A stretch of DNA of 64,000 nucleotides, from positions 20,630-84,629 of the forward strand of contig NZ_JARVRF010000006.1 in the NCBI RefSeq assembly GCF_030209835.1. Direction: 5' to 3'. Shown here piece by piece: positions 52,301 through 60,749 of this stretch. A program made the translations under genes and the position numbers. The stretch comes from Arthrobacter sp. efr-133-R2A-120. Its GTDB lineage: Bacteria > Actinomycetota > Actinomycetes > Actinomycetales > Micrococcaceae. How positions within the stretch are numbered: the first letter of the stretch is position 1; every line of letters begins with the position of its first letter. The notes below the pieces were generated by a model. It did no database searches, had not been told where the DNA came from, and saw only the letters and a program-made list of their open reading frames with translations.

Positions 52301-52715
52301 CTTCGCTGCCTTCGCCGGGCAGCGCGGCGGAGTCGATGGCGCCGGAGAACGCGATGCGTGTGCCGTCGCCGCTCCACACGGGGGCGCCAGCGCCGAGAGG
52401 CTGCGTCGTGACCTGTTCGGCTTCGCCGCCGCCGATCGGCAGAACCCAAATCTGGGGCGGCCCGTCCTGGGCGCGCAGGAAGGCTAGACGTGTTCCATCC
52501 GGGCTCCATATCGGCGTCGAGTCGCCTGTCCCCCGGGTCAACCGGCGCGGTTCGCCGCCCTCAGCGGCCACGAGCCACAGCGAGCGTTCGTCGCGGTCTT
52601 CGGCGCGGTTGGTGGTCTTGAGAACGTAAGCGATGCTGCTGCAGTCCGGCGACAGAGCGGGCTGCTCTGGAAGCTGCGTGGCAATGAGGTCGTCAATTAC
52701 ACGTTGTTGTGCCAT
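49371..52715 (-). CDS. S9 prolyl-oligopeptidase-type peptidase fused to S12 serine hydrolase (copy 2)
   Basis: This 1114-residue paralog of the 41072 gene has the same architecture: beta-propeller (1-400), S9 hydrolase with Ser509 (GYSYGGF), Asp590 (GGEDDRCP) and His622 (GGSHLF), then S12 domain with Ser718-x-x-Lys721, Tyr810-Cys-Asn812 and His958-Asp-Gly. A C-terminal lipocalin-like tail, AEPYTGDMSRYLGTYERSS onward, resembles that of S12 D-aminopeptidase-type enzymes. No signal peptide. AGGAG lies 8 bp before ATG 52715. It is co-oriented with the importer genes upstream and the M20 gene downstream. The two copies are clearly homologous along their whole length but not identical. Confidence 0.93.
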   Translation of the reverse strand: MAQQRVIDDLIATQLPEQPALSPDCSSIAYVLKTTNRAEDRDERSLWLVAAEGGEPRRLTRGTGDSTPIWSPDGTRLAFLRAQDGPPQIWVLPIGGGEAEQVTTQPLGAGAPVWSGDGTRIAFSGAIDSAALPGEGSEDFAKRRTAPIVANRLGYKADGAGLLGTLRKHIHVLSLGSGEITQLTRGDWHAGDPVWSPDGERIAFSTGKEADSDLTFETAAYVISSSDGNARPRLVGAADVQLSVTGWTPDAAKLIAVGRTDAEVGNASVLLLPLDGEAPRDISSALDRNVMPGGAGYPGALPQLSADGQTVIFCLRDGGYTHLYATSIDGEVPRVIVGGAANVSGVSVVGNTAAIVLATETSFGEVATVDLCSGTVSVLTSYSPEETGVIVAEPRSFTISDGLVVHGWLRRDPQRTGPLPLLLDVHGGPHNAWSGAADPVHAYHHELVARGWAVLTVNPRGSDGYGNDFFRGALGGWGTSDAKDFLEPIDDLVAEGVADPARLAVTGYSYGGFMACYLTSRDNRFAAAVAGGVVADLTSVAGTSDAGHFLSRLESGALPWKNPELLAPQSPYSQVGQVRTPTLIVQGGEDDRCPVGQAEQWFTALREQDVPSELVLYPGGSHLFILGGAPSHRADWNERIVDWVERYAPAAGTPVRKKALNAAHWQQRLSELAAAHKVPGATLGILRLGEEPVLASHGVLNINTGVETTNDSVFQIGSISKVWTATVIMQLVDEGKLNLDAPILDVVPEFRVADAEVSNSVTMRHLLTHTSGIDGDVFTDTGRGDDCLEKYVDALSEVKQNHPIGATFSYCNSGYALMGRVIEKLTGLSWDDALRDRLFTPLGLKHTVTLPEEALLHRAAAGHVGADENGPILAPMWSLPRSLGPAGLIDASAADVLEFARMHLKSGLAADGTRILSAESAELMTTHQTDVPDPYVLGDSWGLGWIRFDWGGKRLYGHDGNTIGQAAFLRILPEDGIAVTLLTNGGNTHDLYTELYNEIFGELADISITGSFGPPAEPYTGDMSRYLGTYERSSVVMEVFMEEEAVRMRTTVSGVVAESRPNPVEEYALTPVSDGQFALRAPGTQGWLSLVFYSLPTGEQYVHFGARAMPKVAQ

Positions 52716-52774
52716 CGTGTGGGTCTCCTGATCAATGAGTTACGCGGTGCGGGGTTTGGCTGGAGCGGATGCTG

Positions 52775-53761
52775 TTACCAAGAGGGTTCGAAAGGTTGGG
52801 GTACACGGCCCCTCGTGAGGTCGGCGAAGTGGCAGGCCGTGGCGTGCCCCGGCGTCGTGGGAAGCTGTGGCGCGCTCTGCACGCAGATCTGACGCTCGGG
52901 GTGGACGAGCGGCCCGATCGGGCAACGGGGGTTGAATCGGCAACCGCTCGGCGGGTGATGTGGGTCTGCGGGTTCGACGTCCATCGGAGCGGCCGGATCA
53001 ACGGCAAGAAGGTTGCCGTTGCGGGTCGGCACGGATGCGAGCAGCTCGCGGGTATACGGGTGCTTGGCGTTGTTCAACACCTCATCGACCGGTCCGAGCT
53101 CGACGATGTGGCCGAGGTACATCACTGCAATGTAGTCGCTCAGATAGCGCACGACCGAAAGGTTGTGCGAGATGAACAGCATCGTGAGTTCCAGCTCGGC
53201 GCAGACATTGCGCACCAGGTTCAGGACCGAGCCCTGCACCGAGACGTCAAGCGCCGAGGTGATCTCATCGGCGATGATGACCTCGGGTCGTGCGGCGAGC
53301 GCCCTAGCGAGGCCAATGCGCTGACGTTGGCCGCCCGAGAGAGCGCCAGGGAGTGAACCCGCACGGTCGGGGTCAAGGTTGACAAGCTTAAGCAAGCGCC
53401 CGACCTCGGCCCGCTTGGCCGCGGCTGAGGAGAACGTGCCACGCGGAATCATCTCGGCGATGGACTCGCCGATCGCCATCCGTGGATCGAGCGAGGAGAA
53501 CGGGTCCTGAAAGACCATCTGAATTGGGTGCCGGCGCCGCAGTTTCGCGACGTCGACGCCGTCGAGCGTGATCGCGCCGCCCGTGACAGGGGCGAGTCCG
53601 ATGGCGGCCCGGGCGAGCGTCGACTTGCCCGAGCCTGATTCGCCGACGAGGCCGACGACCGAACCGGAGGGGATGGTCAGCGAGACGTCATCGACGGCGG
53701 TCAGGCCTGTGCTGCGGGATCCATATCTCACGCTGACATGATCAAAACGTAGCTCGCTCAC
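52775..53761 (-). CDS. Peptide ABC transporter ATP-binding protein, DppF type
   Basis: This protein of 328 residues has Walker A GESGSGKST, signature LSGGQRQRIGLA, Walker B VIIADEITSALD and the H-loop FISHNLSVV. The oligopeptide-ATPase C-terminus includes HPYTRELLASVP and the cysteine motif CRFNPRCP, which in this family can bind an iron-sulfur cluster. GTG 53761 overlaps the stop of the DppC-DppD fusion gene (GTGA). It supplies the second ATPase half of the importer. Confidence 0.95.
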   Translation of the reverse strand: MSELRFDHVSVRYGSRSTGLTAVDDVSLTIPSGSVVGLVGESGSGKSTLARAAIGLAPVTGGAITLDGVDVAKLRRRHPIQMVFQDPFSSLDPRMAIGESIAEMIPRGTFSSAAAKRAEVGRLLKLVNLDPDRAGSLPGALSGGQRQRIGLARALAARPEVIIADEITSALDVSVQGSVLNLVRNVCAELELTMLFISHNLSVVRYLSDYIAVMYLGHIVELGPVDEVLNNAKHPYTRELLASVPTRNGNLLAVDPAAPMDVEPADPHHPPSGCRFNPRCPIGPLVHPERQICVQSAPQLPTTPGHATACHFADLTRGRVPQPFEPSW

Positions 53762-55716
53762 TGCGCGCCTCCCACGGTTGCGACCGGCGCAGCTTCCGTG
53801 CGCGGTGCGGCGGTGCTGAGTTCCGGCAGTGTCACGCGAGTATCGCCCCCTACGGGGTTCCAGCAGGCGACCCGGTGCTTGCCTCTGTGGGTCTCCAGCT
53901 CGGGGTCGGACTCGCGACACTGTACCGTCGCCAGCGGGCAACGAGCCGCGAAGGCGCATCCGAGCGGTACCTCGCCGGGTGCCGGCGGGCGGCCGGGAAT
54001 CACACCGAGTGGCTGTTCGCGGTCGGTGTCGAGATCGGGCACGACCTCAAGCAAGGCGCGGGTATAGGGATGGCGTGCGCCCGTGTAGAGTTCCGCCGTC
54101 GGAAGATCTTCGACGACGCGGCCGGCGTACATGACAAGCACGCGTTCGCAGCTTTGCGAGACGACTGCGATGTCGTGGCTGATCAGCAGGATCGCCGCGT
54201 TCGTGTCGGTGCGCACCCGTTCGAGGAGCCGAAGAACCTGGCGCTGCACCGTGACATCCAGGGCGGTGGTCGGTTCGTCGGCGATGATCAGTTTGGGGCT
54301 GTTCATGAGGCCCATCGCGATCATCGCGCGCTGTCGCATCCCGCCGGAGAATTCGTGAGGGTACTGTTCGGCGCGCCGGGTGGCCGCGGGCACGCGCACC
54401 GCCTGAAGCTGCTTGACGGCGCGTTTCATGGCGTCCTTCTTGCTCATGCCCTGGTGTTCCTGTGCGGCTTCGGCGAGTTGGCTGCCGATGCGCCGGGTGG
54501 GGTTGAACGAGGTCATTGGATCCTGAAACACCATTGCGAGTGATGTGCCGAGCAGCCCACGAATGGTCTTCTCCGGCGCGGTGAGCATCTGGATGCCATT
54601 GAACTCGAGTCGATCGGCGTCCACGACACCCGGCGGTTCGATGAGCCGTGAGGCGGCCAGCGCGGTCAGGCTCTTGCCCGAGCCGGATTCGCCGACCACC
54701 CCCAGCGCCTCACCCTCCCTGACCTCGAAGCTCACCCCGCGAACGGGGTGCACCAGACCGTTGGGGGTTGGGTACGAGACGCGAAGGTTCTCGATGCTGA
54801 GAATCGTGCCGACGGAAACGTTAGGAAAGGCGGGAGCCGTACGAGTTGCGGGCTGTGGCAGCGGCGAGAGCGTCCAACGACCGGTGGCCACGCGGCCGCC
54901 GGCAACGGATGCGGCGGTCTCTCCGAGCAGGTTGAACGCGAGGCCGGCAACGACGACGGCGACGGCCGGGCCGAAGGCTGCGGCGGGGTTGATGTAGATG
55001 CGGTTGAGTCCCTCGCTGAGCAGCTTTCCCCAGTCGTAGGCGGGAACCTGTACGCCGATGCCGAGAAAAGACAGGCCGGCGAAGGCCAGTAGCGCGCCGC
55101 CGGCTGCAACGGTCGCGTTGACGATGAGAGGCTCGGCAATGTTTGGCAGTACGTGCCGGATGAGCACGCGCAGCCGCGAGACCCCGGCGGCGCGCGCGGC
55201 AGAGATGAAGTCACGGCCCGCGATCGCGGCAGACATAGTCTGAGTGAGGCGGGCAAAGCTCGGGGCCATGGCCAAACCGATCGCGAACACGGCCCCGGTC
55301 GCGCCGACACCGAAGACCGCGGCCAAGAACAGCGCGAGCAGGAGGCCAGGGAACGCGACGGCAATGTTGACGATGCCGACGACGAGGCGTGCGGCCCAAC
55401 GCGGGAGTACTGATGGGGCCGTACCGAGCAGGGTTCCGACAGTGACGCCGATGACGACGGCGATGACCGCGAGTGCGACCGAGAGCTGGGTAGCGATCAA
55501 CACGCGGGCGAGAACGTCGCGACCCAGCGCATCCGTTCCAAGGAGGTGCTCCGCGCTTGGACCCTGCTGTGTGCCAGCGGTGTCGATGGCCTCGGCCTGT
55601 GCGCCCCAGAGCAGTGGGGCAAAGATCGCAAGCAGGGCAACGATAAGGACGAGAACCGTGGCGGTGGCACCGACCGGGCTACGGACGATGGAAAGCCATT
55701 TCAGACGAGTGGGCAT
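53758..55716 (-). CDS. Peptide ABC transporter permease-ATPase fusion (DppC-DppD)
   Basis: This single 652-residue polypeptide begins with a DppC-type permease (residues 1-290, about five to six membrane spans, EAA-like FISAARAAGVSRLRVLIRHVLPN). It continues through a linker into a DppD-type ATPase (about 330-640) with Walker A GESGSGKSL, signature FSGGMRQRAMIA, Walker B LIIADEPTTALD and the CAFAARCP cysteine motif. The ATPase Walker A ends in Leu instead of Thr/Ser after GKS, which is common for DppD. ATG 55716 overlaps the DppB stop. Such fusions exist in actinobacteria but are the minority form. Confidence 0.93.
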   Translation of the reverse strand: MPTRLKWLSIVRSPVGATATVLVLIVALLAIFAPLLWGAQAEAIDTAGTQQGPSAEHLLGTDALGRDVLARVLIATQLSVALAVIAVVIGVTVGTLLGTAPSVLPRWAARLVVGIVNIAVAFPGLLLALFLAAVFGVGATGAVFAIGLAMAPSFARLTQTMSAAIAGRDFISAARAAGVSRLRVLIRHVLPNIAEPLIVNATVAAGGALLAFAGLSFLGIGVQVPAYDWGKLLSEGLNRIYINPAAAFGPAVAVVVAGLAFNLLGETAASVAGGRVATGRWTLSPLPQPATRTAPAFPNVSVGTILSIENLRVSYPTPNGLVHPVRGVSFEVREGEALGVVGESGSGKSLTALAASRLIEPPGVVDADRLEFNGIQMLTAPEKTIRGLLGTSLAMVFQDPMTSFNPTRRIGSQLAEAAQEHQGMSKKDAMKRAVKQLQAVRVPAATRRAEQYPHEFSGGMRQRAMIAMGLMNSPKLIIADEPTTALDVTVQRQVLRLLERVRTDTNAAILLISHDIAVVSQSCERVLVMYAGRVVEDLPTAELYTGARHPYTRALLEVVPDLDTDREQPLGVIPGRPPAPGEVPLGCAFAARCPLATVQCRESDPELETHRGKHRVACWNPVGGDTRVTLPELSTAAPRTEAAPVATVGGAQ

Positions 55717-56720
55717 CAGGACTCCCGGATTGTAGAGCGCGGGTCGAGAAGTGCAAGCACGATATCGATTACGAGGTTGACGAGAAGTACACCGATTCCA
55801 TAGATGAGCACGACGGACTGCACCACCGGGTAGTCCTTGGACAGGATGGACTGCACGATCATGGTGCCGAGGCCGGGCCAAGCGAAGATGTTCTCGACAA
55901 GTACGGTGCCCGCGACCATGCCGCTGAGGAGGAGACCGGTGAGCGTGAGCGTCGCCGTCATGGCATTGGGGAGGGCGTGGCGGATATAGATTTTGCGGGG
56001 CGCCAGGCGCTTGGCGCGGGCGGTGCGAACGAAGTCTTGGCCGAGGACGCTGAGGACCTCGACGCGGATGATGCGTGAGAAGACAGCGATTGGCCCGATG
56101 GCCAGAGCGATCACGGGTAAGACCAGCCCTAGCGGGCTGTCATTGCCCGCGATCGGGAACCACTCGAGGTTGACCGCGAAGATGTAGACGAGCCCGACGC
56201 CGAGGAGGAACTCGGGGATCGCGGCGAACACCACACAGACGATGGCGAAAGTGAGTTCGAGCCCGCGTCTGCGGCTGCCGCGGGTCGCCACGGCCATTGT
56301 GACGCCGAGCGGAAGGGCGATGAGTAGAACGAGGAGGCAGGCGAGCAGGGCGAGCTGCAGGGTGGCAGGTAACCGTGTCGCGATAACGTGGGCGACCGGC
56401 TCGTTGGTGATGGTGGAAACTCCGAGGTTGCCGGTGAAGAGCTTGGCGAAATAGTTCACGTATTGCACGATCAGTGGTTGGTCGAGACCGAGCGCGGCGC
56501 GCCGGGCCTCGACCAACTCGGCTGGTGCGTTCATGCCGAGTGCCGCACGTACGGGATCGCCGGGCACGAGGTGGATCATGAGGAAGGCCGCCGTGATCAG
56601 CACCCACAGCGAGAGGATGAATTGTCCGCCGCGTCGCACCGCGAAGGTCAGCCAGGGGCTGATTCCTGCGCGTGATGCGGCAGTCGGTGCCGCCACCGTT
56701 TCGGTCATGGTGCTGGTCAT
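55716..56720 (-). CDS. Peptide ABC transporter permease, DppB type
   Basis: This 334-residue permease has a cytoplasmic N-terminal tail, then six membrane spans. The conserved MIHLVPGDPVRAALG segment follows the first span, and the cytoplasmic loop VRTARAKRLAPRKIYIRHALPNAM contacts the ATPase. It lies 21 bp downstream of the binding-protein gene and overlaps the DppC-DppD fusion by one base. It forms the heterodimeric channel with the DppC half of that fusion. Confidence 0.95.
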   Translation of the reverse strand: MTSTMTETVAAPTAASRAGISPWLTFAVRRGGQFILSLWVLITAAFLMIHLVPGDPVRAALGMNAPAELVEARRAALGLDQPLIVQYVNYFAKLFTGNLGVSTITNEPVAHVIATRLPATLQLALLACLLVLLIALPLGVTMAVATRGSRRRGLELTFAIVCVVFAAIPEFLLGVGLVYIFAVNLEWFPIAGNDSPLGLVLPVIALAIGPIAVFSRIIRVEVLSVLGQDFVRTARAKRLAPRKIYIRHALPNAMTATLTLTGLLLSGMVAGTVLVENIFAWPGLGTMIVQSILSKDYPVVQSVVLIYGIGVLLVNLVIDIVLALLDPRSTIRES

Positions 56721-56741
56721 GGGGCTACCAAACTTCCCGAG

Positions 56742-58331
56742 TTACTTGAACAGACGAATTGACGCGGGCTCGAGGCTGTCGCTCTGGACGAACTCCGCCT
56801 TGCTGCCGAACACTGACACAACCGAGTTCGCGAACGGAATGACGTCTGCGGCGGCGATGAGTGCTGCCTCGGCGTGCGACCAGTCGTCACAGCCTTCCTT
56901 GCCCGGCTTCGTCGCGGCAGAGGTCGTGGCGGCGATGTACTCGGCGTTATCGGTGTAGCCGAAGTTTGAGCCTTTCGGCGGGGTTGAGCCGGCGAAGAAC
57001 GGCACGATCTGGCTGGGCAGGCCAACGCCGACTGAGATGAGTGCAACGTCCCAGTCGCCGGTACCGAAGAGCGTCTGGCTCACGCCGTTGGCATCGACAC
57101 CCTTGGGGGTCGCCTCAACGCCGAGCTCTTTCCACATCGACTGCAGCAGCTCCGCGGTCGAGCCGAAGGAGTCGGAAATATACGAGGGGTAGATGACGGT
57201 GAGTGAGAGCTTCACCCCGTTCTTCTCCCGTACGCCGTCCGACCCGGGTTTCCAGCCGGCGGAATCGAGTGCGTCGGCTGCGGCCTTCACATCGAAGGCC
57301 GGGATGTTGGCCTTCGCCACGTCGGCATGGCAAGGGTTTGGCGCCGCGTTGACGAGGCTGGTCGGCGCGGTGCCCTTGCCGTTCGAGAGAACCGCGCGCA
57401 GCTTTTCGAGGTTCAGGTCCTGGGTGAGGGCAAGGCGAAGTGCCTTATCAGAAAGCAGTTTCTTTGGGTTCTTGTTGAACTGGATCTGTCCCAAGCCAAC
57501 CTGAACATCATTGGAGAAGAGCTTATTGGTGCGCAGCCGATCGGAATCGGGCCCTACAACCTGTGCGGCGTTCAGTTCGCCGGAAAGCAACAGATTTGCC
57601 GCAGTGGTCTCGTTGGGCAGGACTTTGAAGATGACCGTGGCGGGGATGCCGGCCTGCTTCGGGTCCCAGTCGCCGGGGCCCCAAACGAACTCTTTGCGCC
57701 TGGTCAGTGTGTACTGCGAGTTCGGGGCGATCTTGGTCATCGTGTACATGCCGGTCGCGCCTTCACCCTTGGCGAGCGCGTCCGCGTGGGCAAGAGCCGG
57801 CCCGCACACCATGTGCACGCTGCCAACGTTTTCGAGTAGGAAGGCGTCGGGCGCGCCGCTCTTTACGCTCAGCACGCCGGTGGCGTCGTCGCCTGTCGCG
57901 ACGGTGCCGGCTTGTACGTTAAGCCCGACGAGGGGTGAGCCGTTCTTCGGGTCCGCAATGAAGTTGATGTTGTCCGCGAGCATTGACGCGGTGATCGGGG
58001 TGCCGTCAGCGCAGGTGGCGTCCTTGCGGAGGGTGAAGGTGGCGTTGGTGGTGTCGGCCTTCCACTTGTTCGCGAGTCCGGAAAGGATGGTGCCGTCACT
58101 CCCTACCTCGACGAGGCGCGAGTAGAGGAAGCGGTCGATGGTGCGCGCGACATTCATCGCGGTGATCATGGGGTTGAGGTTTCCCGGGTCGGCGCCGATT
58201 GCCATGGTGAATGTGCCGTCGGTCGCAAGCTCGTTGCCGGGGTGGTTGCCGGAAGCGCCGGGCGCGGCGCAGGCCGTGAGAGCAAGTGCTGCCGCCCCAA
58301 CGAGGGCGACGAGTGGGGTAATGGAACGCAT
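56742..58331 (-). CDS. Peptide-binding lipoprotein, SBP family 5
   Basis: This protein of 529 residues has a lipoprotein signal peptide ending LTAC (Cys21) and the family-5 fold typical of DppA/OppA binding proteins. Segments include GTFTMAIGADPGNLNPMITAMN, TFTLRKDATCADGTPITASML and ALRLALTQDLNLEKLRAV. ATG 58331 is preceded by GGAGG at a 7-bp spacing; longer in-frame extensions are not supported. It is the first gene of the importer and follows the class-A-like hydrolase after 49 bp. The ligand is inferred to be short peptides, perhaps with D-residues. Confidence 0.94.
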   Translation of the reverse strand: MRSITPLVALVGAAALALTACAAPGASGNHPGNELATDGTFTMAIGADPGNLNPMITAMNVARTIDRFLYSRLVEVGSDGTILSGLANKWKADTTNATFTLRKDATCADGTPITASMLADNINFIADPKNGSPLVGLNVQAGTVATGDDATGVLSVKSGAPDAFLLENVGSVHMVCGPALAHADALAKGEGATGMYTMTKIAPNSQYTLTRRKEFVWGPGDWDPKQAGIPATVIFKVLPNETTAANLLLSGELNAAQVVGPDSDRLRTNKLFSNDVQVGLGQIQFNKNPKKLLSDKALRLALTQDLNLEKLRAVLSNGKGTAPTSLVNAAPNPCHADVAKANIPAFDVKAAADALDSAGWKPGSDGVREKNGVKLSLTVIYPSYISDSFGSTAELLQSMWKELGVEATPKGVDANGVSQTLFGTGDWDVALISVGVGLPSQIVPFFAGSTPPKGSNFGYTDNAEYIAATTSAATKPGKEGCDDWSHAEAALIAAADVIPFANSVVSVFGSKAEFVQSDSLEPASIRLFK

Positions 58332-58380
58332 GAGATGCCTCCAGCTGGTCGTGTGCGGGATGGGATGTGTGCGGGTGGAG

Positions 58381-59268
58381 TTACGAAGAGAGCTCCCGGA
58401 GGTGCTCAACCGCGAGGTGACCGGCCACGCCGATGGAGGCGTCGACGGCGGGCAGGCGGTCTGCCAGCGAGTCGGCTCTGGTGAAGACGGCGACCGCATA
58501 CTGCCGTCCGTCTGGGTAGGTGACGACGCCCGCCTCATTGCGCACTGCGGGCACGGTTCCCGTCTTCGCGGCAATCAGTACATCACTCGGGAATCCCGAT
58601 GACAGCCGGTGCGGCCAGATCTGCTGCGCCATGATGTCCCTGGCGGTCTTGCAGGCCGCTGGAGACGCTGCGGTGTCAGTCCAGATTGCATTCAGGAGTG
58701 TCGTGATGTCCCGCGGAGTCGACGCGGCAGTACGCAGCGGATCAAGGATCGAGAGGCCCCAGATCTGCTCGGCCGTCGCCGCTTCCAGCAGCTCCTCGAG
58801 GTCGCAGTCCGCCCCGCCGCCAAGGTCCTCGACGACCGAAGCGAACAAGTCTTCGCAGCAGCCGATCAGACGCGTTTGGCTGAGCCCGAGGTCGCTCACG
58901 ACCTGGTCGACTGCCTCCCGACCGAGTTGGTGGTAGAGGACGTCGGTTGCGGCGTTATCGCTCATCACCATCATGTTGTGGGCGAGGTCACGCCAGCTGG
59001 CCTCGACATCGTCGGCGAATCCCGCGGTCCCGACTCCGCCGGTGCGGTAGCGCGCAGTGACAGTTGTCCGCCCGCTTGGATCCAGCCGGCCGGCATCGAC
59101 CGCGCGGACAAAGGCGACCAGGACGAAGATCTTGAACACGGATGCGAGAATGACGCGCTCGTCGGAGCGGACGGAGACCTCGTGGTCGCAAGCCGCTCCG
59201 ATTTCGCGGGCGTGCAGAAAGCCGGTGGCTCCAACCCGCGTGAAGACATCCGAGATGGCGGCGGTCAT
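58381..59268 (-). CDS. Class-A-beta-lactamase-fold serine hydrolase, cytoplasmic
   Basis: This 295-residue protein has the three penicillin-recognising motifs in order and spacing: Ser43-Val-Phe-Lys46, Ser103-Asp-Asn105 and Lys235-Thr-Gly237. The omega-loop ExxLN, which gives class A beta-lactamases their deacylating Glu, is not seen in the expected place; LEELLEAATAE occupies that region. There is no signal peptide, whereas true beta-lactamases are exported. With peptide importer genes downstream and an S12 gene overlapping upstream (ATGA), an intracellular D-peptide or amide hydrolase is more likely than antibiotic resistance. Low-level beta-lactam binding remains possible. Confidence 0.85.
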   Translation of the reverse strand: MTAAISDVFTRVGATGFLHAREIGAACDHEVSVRSDERVILASVFKIFVLVAFVRAVDAGRLDPSGRTTVTARYRTGGVGTAGFADDVEASWRDLAHNMMVMSDNAATDVLYHQLGREAVDQVVSDLGLSQTRLIGCCEDLFASVVEDLGGGADCDLEELLEAATAEQIWGLSILDPLRTAASTPRDITTLLNAIWTDTAASPAACKTARDIMAQQIWPHRLSSGFPSDVLIAAKTGTVPAVRNEAGVVTYPDGRQYAVAVFTRADSLADRLPAVDASIGVAGHLAVEHLRELSS

Positions 59269-60656
59269 ACCGACACCCGGCGGTCGGCGCGACCGGTGTG
59301 CAGGTACAGCGCGTTGCCGTTGCCGTCGTCGCCAATGAAGGCGTGCGGTGTGTGTAATCCGTTACGGGCTTTGCGTGCGATCAGGGTGTCGCCCTTCCAA
59401 GGCACCAGCTCGACCGGGGGCCGCTCCAGGGCAAGCTCGGCGAAGATTCCCTTCATCTTCTGTTCGATCCAGATCCGCCCCTCTGTGTCCTGGGTGACGT
59501 GGGAGTCCGCGACCTGTGAGCTGTAGGTGCCGACGTAGCGCGAGGCATCGATGGCGTGGACGTCGTTCGCGGGGGTGGGAAGCTCCGGCACGACAATGCC
59601 AGTGAGACGGTTGATGACCGGGGAGATGAGCTCCTTGTAAAGGCCAAGAACGTCGCCGCCGTTTGTCAGCACCGCAATCGCGGCCTTCTGCCCGGGGATC
59701 ACGCGGAGGAAAGCGCTCTGGCCGATTGTTCCTCCGTCGTGGCCGATGACGGGACCGCCCTCCCAATTGAAGAGCTCCCAGCCAAGACCCCAGCTGTCGC
59801 CCATGAGACCGAGCTCCGGAAGCTTGACCTGCTGCTCCTGCATTGCTGCAACGCTTTCGGCGCTCAGGATCCGTTTGCCATCCGGGCCAACTCCGCCGTC
59901 GATGTGCATCTTTGCGAAGGCGATGAGGTTGCTCGCGCTCATAGCGAAAACGGATCCGGCCGGAGCGTTCGAACGCACGAGTGACCAGACCTGTGCCGGC
60001 TCCGGGGCGGCGCCCTCGGTCGGGCTGATGTGACCAAGCGCGGCACGGAACATGATTGCCTCGCCTGCCCCCGTGGCCGCGTGCTTGAGCTGCAGCGGGT
60101 CGATGAGGTGTTCGCGCAGGCAAGCCTCATAGTGCTTACCACGAACAACCTCGACGATGCGGCCGAGAACCGAGAAGGCTGCGTTGTTGTAGGAGAACAT
60201 TTCGCCGGGTTCGAAGAGCTGTGGCACGTCGGCGAGGATCGGCATGAACTTCTCGACGGCGTCTTCGCCCTCGGTCGTGGCGGTGAAGATGTCGCCCTCA
60301 AAACCGGAGAGGTGGCTTAGGAGCTGACGAACGGTGATCTTCGCCGCGGCGGCCTCGTCGGCGATGACGAAGTCCTTGACGTAGAGGCGGACATGTGCGT
60401 CGAGGTCGACGAGTCCCTCGTCGACAAGCTGCATGACAAGCGAGGTGGTCCAGACCTTGGTGATGGAACCGATCTGGAAGACCGAGTCGGTGGTGGCCTC
60501 TACGCCGCTCGCTTTGTTCAAGATGCCTGCCGCGGTCCGGACCACGTCGCCATCACTGAGAATCGCCACGGATGCGGCGGGCACTTGGTATTTGGCGATG
60601 AGGTCGGGCAGCTTTTCCTCGACCCAAGCACCGATCTGTGACAGTGATTCCACCAT
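59265..60656 (-). CDS. S12-family serine hydrolase (D-aminopeptidase/DD-peptidase type)
   Basis: This protein of 463 residues starts at ATG 60656 after GAGGAGGAAC. The catalytic motifs are Ser64-Ile-Thr-Lys67, Tyr156-Asn-Asn158 and His306-Asp-Gly308. The N-terminal domain strongly resembles the S12 halves of the two fusion proteins (shared FQIGSI.KVWT and MQLVDEG). A C-terminal beta-barrel-like extension starts near YVGTYSSQ. No signal peptide. It is the first gene of the probable operon running to the PucR gene and overlaps the class-A-like gene by 4 bp. Confidence 0.93.
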   Translation of the reverse strand: MVESLSQIGAWVEEKLPDLIAKYQVPAASVAILSDGDVVRTAAGILNKASGVEATTDSVFQIGSITKVWTTSLVMQLVDEGLVDLDAHVRLYVKDFVIADEAAAAKITVRQLLSHLSGFEGDIFTATTEGEDAVEKFMPILADVPQLFEPGEMFSYNNAAFSVLGRIVEVVRGKHYEACLREHLIDPLQLKHAATGAGEAIMFRAALGHISPTEGAAPEPAQVWSLVRSNAPAGSVFAMSASNLIAFAKMHIDGGVGPDGKRILSAESVAAMQEQQVKLPELGLMGDSWGLGWELFNWEGGPVIGHDGGTIGQSAFLRVIPGQKAAIAVLTNGGDVLGLYKELISPVINRLTGIVVPELPTPANDVHAIDASRYVGTYSSQVADSHVTQDTEGRIWIEQKMKGIFAELALERPPVELVPWKGDTLIARKARNGLHTPHAFIGDDGNGNALYLHTGRADRRVSV

Positions 60657-60749
60657 GAAAGTTCCTCCTCGTTGAGAATGCGAATTCGCTGAGCCTATTC
60701 GCTGCCGCCGCACTAAAAACTGGTAGCAAACGACGAGACTTGTGTGCAG

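Noticed and set aside
58381..59268. Reading this gene as a beta-lactam resistance determinant
   Set aside because: There is no signal peptide and no recognisable omega-loop glutamate, and it sits in a peptide-catabolic operon. Called a serine hydrolase of class-A fold instead.
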